From: Anaerolineae bacterium
GTDB lineage: Bacteria; Chloroflexota; Anaerolineae; B4-G1
DNA length: 14,628 bases
Assembly (NCBI GenBank): GCA_030612185.1
Contig: JAUWOI010000048.1
Span: 1 to 14,628, forward strand
Reading direction: 5' to 3'
The notes under the pieces were generated by a model that saw nothing but the letters and a program-made list of their open reading frames with translations, had not been told where the DNA came from and searched no databases. Both the position numbers and the translations under genes were made by a program. Shown here in pieces: positions 5,097 to 13,900 of this stretch. The first letter of the stretch is position 1. Every line of letters begins with the position of its first letter.

Positions 5097-7079
5097 GTGA
5101 TCATCACGTCCGTCTATGTTGAGAACTTTCGTTGTATCCGAAGTGAAACGTTATCTTGCGAGCGGCTGACCGTCCTCGTAGGCGCTAATGGCACTGGCAA
5201 GTCATCGTTCCTGCATGCTCTCAATCTTTTCTACACAGCGAATGCCAGATATACGGCACAGGACTTCTACGGAGGCGACACGAATAAGCCTATCATCGCC
5301 CGTGTCACGTTTACTCACCTCACGGACGAAGAGAAGAAACTCTTCAACAAGTACGTTGTAGACGGCGAGCTAACCGTCGAGAAGGAGATGACGTGGCCTC
5401 TTGGCCGAGGATCGCAGAAATACTATGGGGCCAGCAAGCGCAACCCCGATTTTCAGCCCATTCGCTCCGCATCGAGCGCCGCGGAGAAGAAGAAACTATA
5501 TGAGGCACTCCGAACTCAAGAAGAGTACGCCTCGTTGCCCAAGTGGACCAAACAAGCTGATGCTCCCATAGCGCTTGAGGCCTGGGAAAGTGAGCACCTA
5601 GATGAGTGCAGCATGGGGCGTGATGACGGACAGTTCTTCGGTTTCAAGGAAGTTGGTCAGGCGCATCTCGAAAGGTTTACTCGCTTTCTGTCTATCCCTG
5701 CGGTGAGAGATGCTTCTGAGGATGCGGCCGAAGGTAGGGGGACCGTTTTTTCTGACCTTATGGACCTTGTCATTCGCAGCACCCTCGCAGAGCGCGAGGA
5801 GATCCAGAAGTTGCGGCAAGACACCCAGGATCGCTACGAGGAAATCATGGACCCAGACAATCTCGTAGAGCTATCCACGCTTGAGAGCGAATTGGGTGGT
5901 ACACTGAGTACTTATGTCCCTGATGCTTCGGTCAACCTGGATTGGATCACAGACGAGCAGATTGATATTCCTATGCCCAAGGCCGACGTGCGATTGGTGG
6001 AAGATGGTTATGCTTCTCTTGTTGGACGAGCCGGACATGGCCTGCAGAGAGCTTTTATTCTCACTATGCTTCAACATCTGGCGATGGCCCAAGCTCCATC
6101 GACCACACCGACCGGAGCAGGAACCCTCGCAAGCGAGCCTGACAATGGGTCTTCGCCCTCAACGCGAGGACTCGACGCGATGATGCCAAACCTCATCTTG
6201 GGAATTGAAGAGCCGGAGTTATACCAACATCCTAGTCGGCAACGCCATCTATCCAGGGTCTTGTTCCAACTGGCGGCTGGTAGGATCAAAGGCGTAGCTC
6301 AAAGTACTCAGGTCCTCTATGCGACACATAGTCCACTTTTTGTAGACCTTGAGCGATTTCACACCATTCGACTGTTGCGCAAGCACCCTCCTGAGGATGG
6401 TGGTCCCAAACATACCGTCGTGTTCCAAACCAGTTGGGACAAGATAGCAGCGATAATCGAGACGGCCGATGATAAGCCCGAAGGAACATACTCGGGAAAA
6501 ACGTTACAACCAAGGCTTCAAACATTGATGACCCCATGGATGAACGAAGGTTTCTTCGCTGGTGTGGCTGTCCTCGTGGAGGGTGAGGACGATCGATCCG
6601 CTATTCTGGGCGTGGCCCAGTCCAAAGGCTATGATCTCGACAGTATGGAAATCTCGGTCATACCTTGCATGGGGAAGAATAACCTCGACAGGCCAACGGC
6701 GATATTCCGAGAACTCCAGATTCCAGTCTACGTCGTGTGGGATAGCGACCAGGGCGATAAAGATGCCAAGCCTGAAGATAATCATCGCCTGCTACGTCTG
6801 ATGGCCACGCCAGTGGAAGATTGGCCTGAGGAAGTATCAGATCACCACGCTTGTTTCAAACAGGATTTGGAGACTACGCTGCGAACGGAGTTAGGAGGGA
6901 CATGCTTCGACACTGTTTTGGACGAATGTCGCTCCGATCTGGGTTTTGCCAAGAAGAAGCACGCCATCAAATGTCCTGCCGTCATTCAACATATCATCGA
7001 AAGATCCCGCGAACAAGGTAAAACCTCTACCACGTTAGAGGAGATTGTAGAGCGCATTGTGGTTTTGAGATCAAACTAG
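5097..7079 (+). CDS. OLD-family endonuclease: ABC/SMC-type ATPase with TOPRIM nuclease domain
   Basis: Predicted ATP-regulated DNA nuclease of the overcoming-lysogeny-defect family, 660 residues. The N-terminal ATPase half shows Walker A GANGTGKS (29-36), a signature-like GHGLQRAFILTML helix before residue 330, Walker B LILGIEEPEL with acidic E371-E372, and the switch segment ATHSP with H411. A low-complexity Pro/Ser/Thr/Gly linker (about 333-360) separates signature and Walker B. The C-terminal TOPRIM half shows VEGEDD (494-499), giving the catalytic glutamate E495, and DSD (549-551), the metal-binding acidic pair. The gene is not next to a UvrD-like helicase, unlike Gabija GajA. Its neighbours are the WYL-like protein upstream (22 bases) and the large unknown protein downstream (27 bases), so co-transcription is likely. 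Lower GC than the next two genes suggests separate acquisition. Family call is strong; substrate is unknown. Confidence 0.92.
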   Translation: MIITSVYVENFRCIRSETLSCERLTVLVGANGTGKSSFLHALNLFYTANARYTAQDFYGGDTNKPIIARVTFTHLTDEEKKLFNKYVVDGELTVEKEMTWPLGRGSQKYYGASKRNPDFQPIRSASSAAEKKKLYEALRTQEEYASLPKWTKQADAPIALEAWESEHLDECSMGRDDGQFFGFKEVGQAHLERFTRFLSIPAVRDASEDAAEGRGTVFSDLMDLVIRSTLAEREEIQKLRQDTQDRYEEIMDPDNLVELSTLESELGGTLSTYVPDASVNLDWITDEQIDIPMPKADVRLVEDGYASLVGRAGHGLQRAFILTMLQHLAMAQAPSTTPTGAGTLASEPDNGSSPSTRGLDAMMPNLILGIEEPELYQHPSRQRHLSRVLFQLAAGRIKGVAQSTQVLYATHSPLFVDLERFHTIRLLRKHPPEDGGPKHTVVFQTSWDKIAAIIETADDKPEGTYSGKTLQPRLQTLMTPWMNEGFFAGVAVLVEGEDDRSAILGVAQSKGYDLDSMEISVIPCMGKNNLDRPTAIFRELQIPVYVVWDSDQGDKDAKPEDNHRLLRLMATPVEDWPEEVSDHHACFKQDLETTLRTELGGTCFDTVLDECRSDLGFAKKKHAIKCPAVIQHIIERSREQGKTSTTLEEIVERIVVLRSN

Positions 7080-7106
7080 AGCACCCAACTCCCACAGTAG
7101 TCTGAT

Positions 7107-10100
7107 ATGGATGACGTCCCCCAACCAAACCGTATCACCCTAAAGGACTGGGAAACCTGGCTCGCCCCCCAGGTTCGCCAGGTCGAACTGGTGGGTGAAA
7201 TCCCCATCACCGCCGACGAGTGCGTTCAACTGGGCAAGGTCATCGGCCTGCGTGTGCGAACCCTGGGCCACAGTCGAGCCTTGCGTACCCTGCGGCACGA
7301 CTACCCATGCGCCTTTGCCGTCTACCTGGTGGCGCAGGGCATTTACGGCTACCAGGGCGGCGATTACTGGAGCGAGGTCGTCCAGGTCACTGGGCTAAAA
7401 AGCAGCTACACGTGGCAGGTAGGCCAGACCTTCGAGGAGGTCCTGGAAGATCTGGGCCTGCCTCTGTTCTACGACATGCGCGCCGAGGCACACCGCTACG
7501 TCAGCCTCATTCTGGCTCACGGCGGCATCCCCAATTACTGCTTGCCCGATTTCTTCAACAACATGTTGCAGCCATCCGTCCTGCGAGTCCAGTACGCCGA
7601 CATATCGGCCGCAGAACTGATTGACGAGTGGCAGTGGAAGTCGAGCGTTCAGTACTTCACCGACAAGCCGGTGATCCGCTTCCTGGCCTACGGCGGTCAG
7701 GTGGCCGAGGACTTTGTAGAGCGTTGCCGAGAGGTGGCCTGGGAATACCTGGACTCTGGGATTGTGCCCGACGCCGAAGAGGTTGGGCTGCCGGAGCGGG
7801 TGGTGGGCGCCTACCGCCAGTGGATCGCGGAGCAAAGCGCCGACCAGGTGCAGCGCGAATCGGCCGACCGGTGGCGTCTGCGCAAGCCAGAGGTGTTGGT
7901 TGACCCGTGGGGAGAGGGCGTGATCCTCGATTTGCCTCCACAACAGGTGCCGGCCACTATGATCCAGGCCGACTTTGTCTGGCAGGTGATGACCGGCGAG
8001 GAGACGTACACCGTCCCCGTCCGCGTGCGCCGGACCGGCTTCGACCTGAAGACCAATGCCGAGTCGGTTTCCTTGAGCCAGCCTGCTGCGATGGTCCAGG
8101 TCTCCCTGCTGGCCGACGGCCAGGTCAAGCGCACCTGGCGCTACCAGGGGGTGGACGACGAACGCCCTTTACTCGCCTTCGACCCGGAACGGGGCACCCT
8201 GCTTTCGTGGCAGCACTCCCTCCCGGCGCGCCGCCTGGGGTTGCTCTATCCTGCGTGGTCTGAACTGCAAGTCGAAGAAGCTGATTCTCTGGAAGAGTTG
8301 CCACGCCTGCCCTGGGGCTGGGCGGACTTTTGCGGGCAGATATGGGATCTCAGCCACGCCACCCGCCTCACCTTGCTGAGAGACGGGGAGACGGTTCTGA
8401 CTGTGCCGCTGCGACCGGACGAGTCCTCCAATCGTCCTCACTTGATAGGTGGGCAACTTCTCTTGCCGGAAGCATCCACCGTCCGCGCACCAGTCTACGT
8501 CGGCCCTCCGCCCTGTGTACGAATACCCCTTCGACTTCGCTCAGGGCAGGCCTTCACTGGCCGGAGAAGCCTGGACGAGGAGTTGGCCCGCTGGCGGCTG
8601 ACGGTACGCAACAAATGGCCTGCTGTCCCCGAACTGCGTACCACGATGACACTGGCTGACCTGCGCTCGCATTTGACAGTTGGCGACAATCACATTGACC
8701 TGCCGTTGAGCTTGCCGTCCCTGTTGGGCGAGGCCCCTTGTGGCAACTTTGCCGTGCGGTTGCGCGGTCCCCTCGGGCGCGATGCAGAGTTGCCGCTGCG
8801 CGTCGTGCCGTACTTGAGGCTCTCGGGCCACGAAATCTTGCACCTGCCCGACGCCCAAGGCAACCCCCAGCCAGCGACGCTCCGGGTCGAAACCTCGCCA
8901 GGCAACGACCTTGAGTGCCAGGGAGAAGGCGGCGAGTGTCGCGTTCGGGCAGTGGAGCGACCCGTAGATGGTTGGGAGTATGAGGTCGAGGCGGGGTCAG
9001 ATGTGACCAGGGTCGAACTCACCATTGTGAGGCCGTCGCCTTCGGGCGAGGCCGTGCGCGTGCCTGTCTCTGTGCCAATCCGCCGCCCGCGCTGGACGCT
9101 GGCTGGGGAACAGGCAGGCCCCGCTCGCAGGGAGTGGACAGGACGCATTTTCAAGCACACTGTCGATGCGCTGCTGCAGATCCAATCCCCCTGCCTGCTG
9201 GTTGCGTTACCGCTGACTTCGGCGAGCTCGGTCCAGCCGGTCGAAGCGGACCAGACCAGGTTGGGGTTGCGGCTGCTGGACGTGGACAGCGCAGAACTGC
9301 AGGTGGCGGACGCAGCCCTGCAGCCTGGCAGGCAGCGGCTCTACCGCTTCGATCTTTCGGCTTTCTTGGACACAATCAGGGCCAGCCGTTCCCCGTTCCT
9401 ACGCTTTGAGTTAAACGTATGGAACCTGCCCGGACGGGAGGAGCCCCTGCGTCTGCCTGTTCTTAGCCTGACCCGGACGCTGGTCGTTGATGACGTTGAG
9501 TTGGAACCTCGTCGTGTCGGTGATCACGCAGTCTTTGAGCTACGGTGGCGCGAACTGGCTCGGCTGAGCAACCGTCACGTGCGTTTCTGGCCTCTCTGGC
9601 GACCGTGGGGTCCTGTCTTTGAACAGCCCATCCCCGATGGGGCCGAGGAAACCTGGACTCTTGACGTCTCACCGGGCAACTTCCGCTCGGGAAAGTATCG
9701 CGTGGAATTCCTCGTCGTGGACCCCTGGGTGTCCCTGGTCGCGCCCCAGATGCCGCCGCAAGGCACACCCGGCACTGCCGATGTCGAGCTGATCCCGCCC
9801 GACAGGCAATTGCAGTACCTGGACATCAGGATTCAAGAACAAGGGAAGCGTTTCGAGCTTCTCCTGGAACGAGCGTTCGTCTGCTACGATACAGGTGGTC
9901 CTCAAAAGGCCCAATCGGACTGGCAGTGGTGCTTCGAACACCTGGACGACGGAACAGTACCCCAGATTGTCGCCCTGGTTGAGTTGGTGCAGGCCGCCGG
10001 CGATCCGGCCACGCAGAAGGCCTTGCAACTGAAGATGTTCTCCGCCGGCCGGATAGATCGCCTTCGACGCGCGCACAGCCAGGGTGAGGTCTCGCCGGAG

Positions 10101-10814
10101 CACTTTCGGCGCTATTTGGCCAACCTGCCCAGATCAGGCCTGTTGCCCAAGGCCACGTGCAAGGAGTTGCTGTTGCTTGAGGATGAAACGGCGCGTCTGC
10201 ACGCAGTGCAGCAACTGATCCGTCGGGGAGACGTGCTGGGAGTGAACACGGTGTTGGAGTGGATTGACGATGCCACGCTCTCTGATGGCGACGCTATCGC
10301 GCTTCTGGCGCTGAATCCCAACTTTGCGGTGGAGTGTCTGCAGGGACAAACTGAAATCCCGGTGGCGCGCCGCCTGCTGGATGGTTTGAGCCGGGCTGTA
10401 GAAGAAGTCGTGCGTGTGGGAGATTGGGTGCACTGTGACGTCGGGTGGGGGCGTATCGAGCGTATTGAGAATCCCCGCACCGACACTGAAGCCAAGTGGG
10501 TCGGGGGGAAACGAAGCGACTATCAACTCCACGTCACGTTGCGCCCCGACGTATCCGCCGAACCGATCACCATTGACCTGGCATCAGCCTCGGTGCGTTT
10601 CCTGGAGCCTGGCCGGGTCTTTGCTTGCACAAAGTGCGAGGGCTTCTCAACGCAGCGTAAAGGTGACCTGCGACTGCACTTTCAGGAGGCACACCCCATT
10701 CGGAGCAAGAAGGAAGCCGGGCATGGTACAATCAGATATCGCTTCGAAGAGCAAGCAATCTCGTTGCAGTTGTTGGAGTTCACCTCGGAAGAACCGCCTA
10801 ACCAACTGACCTGA
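7107..10814 (+). CDS. Large unrecognised protein (1235 aa) with C-terminal C2H2 zinc finger
   Basis: I do not recognise this protein with certainty. Residues 1-260 are helical and look most conserved, with YPCAFAVYLVAQGIYGYQGG and HRYVSLILAHGGIPNYCLPD (129-148). Residues about 260-930 are rich in short beta strands and Arg/Pro turns, suggesting repeated Ig-like or beta-barrel modules. Residues about 930-1100 are helical again. An SH3-like strand segment begins at GDWVHCDVGWGRIERIE (1105 onward), and a classical C2H2 finger follows at C1174, C1177, H1191 and H1196. No Walker, nuclease or methylase motif is visible. Its position directly before a DUF1998-class helicase recalls DruH-DruE of Druantia type III, but this is inference from order and size. 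The SH3-like segment and finger suggest nucleic-acid binding. The ATG at 7107 lacks a good ribosome-binding site, so translation may be coupled to the upstream gene. A repeat-derived insert sits at residues 473-483. Confidence 0.88.
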   Translation: MDDVPQPNRITLKDWETWLAPQVRQVELVGEIPITADECVQLGKVIGLRVRTLGHSRALRTLRHDYPCAFAVYLVAQGIYGYQGGDYWSEVVQVTGLKSSYTWQVGQTFEEVLEDLGLPLFYDMRAEAHRYVSLILAHGGIPNYCLPDFFNNMLQPSVLRVQYADISAAELIDEWQWKSSVQYFTDKPVIRFLAYGGQVAEDFVERCREVAWEYLDSGIVPDAEEVGLPERVVGAYRQWIAEQSADQVQRESADRWRLRKPEVLVDPWGEGVILDLPPQQVPATMIQADFVWQVMTGEETYTVPVRVRRTGFDLKTNAESVSLSQPAAMVQVSLLADGQVKRTWRYQGVDDERPLLAFDPERGTLLSWQHSLPARRLGLLYPAWSELQVEEADSLEELPRLPWGWADFCGQIWDLSHATRLTLLRDGETVLTVPLRPDESSNRPHLIGGQLLLPEASTVRAPVYVGPPPCVRIPLRLRSGQAFTGRRSLDEELARWRLTVRNKWPAVPELRTTMTLADLRSHLTVGDNHIDLPLSLPSLLGEAPCGNFAVRLRGPLGRDAELPLRVVPYLRLSGHEILHLPDAQGNPQPATLRVETSPGNDLECQGEGGECRVRAVERPVDGWEYEVEAGSDVTRVELTIVRPSPSGEAVRVPVSVPIRRPRWTLAGEQAGPARREWTGRIFKHTVDALLQIQSPCLLVALPLTSASSVQPVEADQTRLGLRLLDVDSAELQVADAALQPGRQRLYRFDLSAFLDTIRASRSPFLRFELNVWNLPGREEPLRLPVLSLTRTLVVDDVELEPRRVGDHAVFELRWRELARLSNRHVRFWPLWRPWGPVFEQPIPDGAEETWTLDVSPGNFRSGKYRVEFLVVDPWVSLVAPQMPPQGTPGTADVELIPPDRQLQYLDIRIQEQGKRFELLLERAFVCYDTGGPQKAQSDWQWCFEHLDDGTVPQIVALVELVQAAGDPATQKALQLKMFSAGRIDRLRRAHSQGEVSPEHFRRYLANLPRSGLLPKATCKELLLLEDETARLHAVQQLIRRGDVLGVNTVLEWIDDATLSDGDAIALLALNPNFAVECLQGQTEIPVARRLLDGLSRAVEEVVRVGDWVHCDVGWGRIERIENPRTDTEAKWVGGKRSDYQLHVTLRPDVSAEPITIDLASASVRFLEPGRVFACTKCEGFSTQRKGDLRLHFQEAHPIRSKKEAGHGTIRYRFEEQAISLQLLEFTSEEPPNQLT
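8526..8552 (-). repeat. Interspersed repeat (CCTTCG...GCTCAGGGCAGGC type) inside the unknown gene
   Basis: ccccttcgacttcgctcagg continues as gcaggcc. Its reverse complement shares gcctgccctgagc exactly (13 bases), plus a downstream cgaaggg, with the element at 12428-12452 in the helicase gene. It is read in frame as PLRLRSGQA (about residues 474-482) between two beta-strand stretches and does not interrupt the protein. Peptides of this kind recur in translations of genomes that carry this repeat. Confidence 0.75.
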
Positions 10815-10820
10815 ATTTCT

Positions 10821-10877
10821 GTAGTGACGACTTCAGTCGTTCCATAGGGAGTCCAGAGCGACTAAAGCCGCCACTAC
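10821..10877. repeat. Intergenic inverted repeat, hairpin or MITE-like element
   Basis: Left arm gtagtgacgacttcagtcg (10821-10839) and right arm cgactaaagccgccactac (10859-10877) are complementary at 16 of 19 positions around a 19-base loop. It fills the gap between the unknown gene and the helicase. There is no T-run after it, so it is a poor intrinsic terminator. It resembles small palindromic interspersed repeats. It could weaken read-through or shape mRNA processing between the two genes. Confidence 0.7.
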
Positions 10878-10890
10878 CATATCCCGAAGG

Positions 10891-10896
10891 AAAGGA
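10891..10896 (+). promoter_or_regulatory. Ribosome-binding site of the helicase gene
   Basis: AAAGGA lies 5 bases before ATG 10902, just downstream of the intergenic hairpin. It gives the helicase independent translation. Confidence 0.65.
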
Positions 10897-10901
10897 ACGC
10901 T

Positions 10902-13900
10902 ATGACCGGACAACTCCATCCCTTACAAACCACTGCCCTCATCCGCGATAGTTACCTGCGTTACCTGAAAACCATCTATCCCTTCCGGGAACAGGACCTG
11001 CGCGGCCAGTTCTGGCGGGCATTAGAAACGCCCGACCTGCTGGTCAAAGGCCCGCTGCTGGAGGCATCCCCTCCCTTCAAGAATGGGCGCAGCATTGAGG
11101 AACTGGTGCGGGCCGGTGTGCTGCATCCGGGGTTCCGCACGCTGTGCTCAGGCGTGCTTCCTCTGGAACGTCCACTGTATCTACACCAGGAGCAGGGCGT
11201 GGACAAGGTGGTGCGCGGCGGACGCAATGTCATCATCGCCACCGGCACCGGCAGCGGCAAGACCGAGGCGTTTCTCATCCCTATCCTGGATCACCTGCTG
11301 CGCGAGGGTGATGCTGGTACACTCAGCCAAGCAGGCGTGAGAGCGATGCTGCTCTACCCGATGAACGCGCTGGCCAATGACCAACTCAAGCGGCTGCGCC
11401 GCGTGATGGGTCACTTCCCGGCCATTACTTTTGGACGTTACACTGGAGAAACCGAGAAGACAGAGAGGAAAGCGGAGGCTGCTTTCCGCGATCAGTTCCC
11501 CCACGAACACCGGCTGGACAACGAACTGATCAGCCGGGAGCGTATGCGTCAGACGCCGCCGCATATCCTGCTCACCAACTATGCCATGCTAGAATACCTG
11601 CTCCTCCGCCCGCGGGATTGTGAGTTCTTCGACGGCGAGACAGGGCGGCACTGGCGCTATATCGTGCTGGATGAGGCCCACGTCTACGGCGGTGCCTCCG
11701 GCATTGAGATCGCCATGCTGCTGCGACGCTTGAAGGATCGCGTGGTACGCAGCGAACCGGGCCGCCTGCGTTGCATCGCCACCAGCGCCACCCTGGGCCG
11801 GGGGCAGGAGGATTTTCCTGCCGTGACCGGATTTGCCGCCGCGATCTTTGGGGAACGCTTCGAGTGGGTGGACGGTGACCCGGAACGGCAGGACGTGGTG
11901 GCGGCGACGCGCCTTCCTATGGCCGCGATGGGCAGGCCGTGGGGCGAAGGTCCTCCTGATCTATATCCGGCTTTACAGCAAGCCCTGCCCACTGGTGATG
12001 CGGTGCCTCGCGATGTGATTGACACGCTGGCTGAGACGGCCACTCAACGTGGTGTGCCTCTGACCATCGTCAAGGAGGCGCAACAGGGTGCATCTCAAGC
12101 CCAGGGACACGAAGCCATTAACTGCTTCCTGTACTTCTTGCTGCGTGGCGATGACCGCTTGCGCGCCCTCCAGGACAAACTGGCCGAGGAACCTCGTTTT
12201 TTGAGCAATCTGGCCGCTGATCTCTTTTCCGATCAGGAAGACGCGGCCGAACGGCTGATCAACCTGGTCAACCTGGCCGTGCGCGCCAGGCCAGGCCTCG
12301 ACAGCCTATCCCTGCTCCCGGCCCGCTACCACGTCTTCGCCCGGGCACTGGAGGGCGCTTTTGCCTGTCTCAACACCACTGCTCACGCCCTACCCCTGGT
12401 GGGGGGAGAGTTAGGAGGGGGGCAGGAGCCTGCCCTGAGCCTGCCGAAGGGTGATCCTCCACGCCTGTTTCTGACTCGCCGGGAGCAATGCCCGCACTGT
12501 GGTTCCCAGGTGGTCGAGTTGGCGACCTGCGTCCGGTGTGGCGCGACTTACGTTGTGGGCCGTCTGGTACACAGTCGAGACGGCGACCGGCAATCTCCCC
12601 TCTCCGATCCGGGGAGGGGCCGGGGGAGGGGTCAGATGTTTCTGCGTCACCTGACCGGCCAACCGGACGATCCGCGTGGCGAGAAGGCGTACTTCTTGCT
12701 GACTGACCAGACCGCCGGGCTGGACGAGGACGAAGCAGTCGCCACCGGCGAAGACCTGGAGACAATCGCTGAAGACGAAAACGAACCTTACACTCTCTGC
12801 CTGGATTGCGGCGCTGTTGCACCGGGCATCGGGGCGGATACAGAATGTGACTGTGAGCCATCCGTACCGAAAGTGACCCTGCGACGGGTAGACCTCCAGG
12901 ACAAGCCCGAGTTGCGACGCTGTGTCTCCTGTGGCGCGCGCAGCAACACCGGGGTCATCTATCGCTTCCTGACCGGCAAGGATGCCCCGGTCAGTGTATT
13001 GGCTACTTCACTGTACCAGGCTTTGCCGGCTTCGGACGAGGAGGAAATGGAGGAATTGCCCGGTCAGGGACGCAAACTGCTGGCCTTCTCCGACAGCCGG
13101 CAGGATGCAGCCTTCTTTGCCCCCTACCTGGAACGCACCTACCAGAAGATTCTGCGCCGCCGCTTGATACTGAAGACGCTGCTGGAGGATTCCGCTGGGC
13201 GCGAGGGGCGCTTGCGGCTGCAGGATCTGGTCGGGCGGTTGCAGCGTCAGGCCGAGGAGGCTGGCCTTTTCAGGCAACGCCAGAGCTACGACGAGCGCCA
13301 ACAACTCATGGCCACCTGGCTCATGCAAGATCTGATCGCCTGGGATCGCCGTATCAGCCTGGAGGGGCTGGGACTGCTCAAATTCCGCCTGGTGCGTCCC
13401 GAGCGATGGCATCCTCCCCAGCCACTTCTGGAACCCCCCTGGAGTCTGACCCCTGACGAGGCATGGCAACTGTTGGCGTTGCTCCTGGACACCTTGCGTC
13501 ACCAGGGTGCGGTTACCTTCCCTGACAACGTGGACCCACGCGACGAAGCATTTGCCCCACGCAATCGAGAGTTGTTCATGCGGGGGGAGCGGGCTGACGC
13601 CAAGAATGGCGTCTTTAGTTGGATCCCGACGCGAGGGAACAACCGCCGTTTGGACATCTTGACCCGCCTGCTAGCGCGCACGACGGACCTATCGGAGCCC
13701 GCCCTGCCTGTCCCGAGCACAGCCGAGGGGAGCGTAGCCGAAGGGGAAGAACGCCGGGAGATTGCTGCCAGCACGTTAAAAGACATCTGGAGACATCTGA
13801 CCGCCCCCGATTCAGTGTGGCGCGATCACCTGCCCGGCGAGAACCGTCGGCGGGTAGGGGTGGTCCATCGCCTCAGCCATCACTACTGGGAGGTGGTACC

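Noticed and set aside
5097..7079. Gabija GajA assignment for the OLD-family gene
   Set aside because: Gabija needs an adjacent UvrD-like GajB helicase; the neighbouring helicase here is of the DUF1998-associated DEAH class and is not adjacent.
10821..10877. Hairpin as an intrinsic terminator
   Set aside because: No U-run follows the right arm and the stem has three mismatches.
12411..12861. Antisense frames in the helicase with peptides such as LRQAQGR and SAGSGQA
   Set aside because: These peptides are translations of the interspersed repeat on the other strand, not a gene; the helicase frame is uninterrupted.
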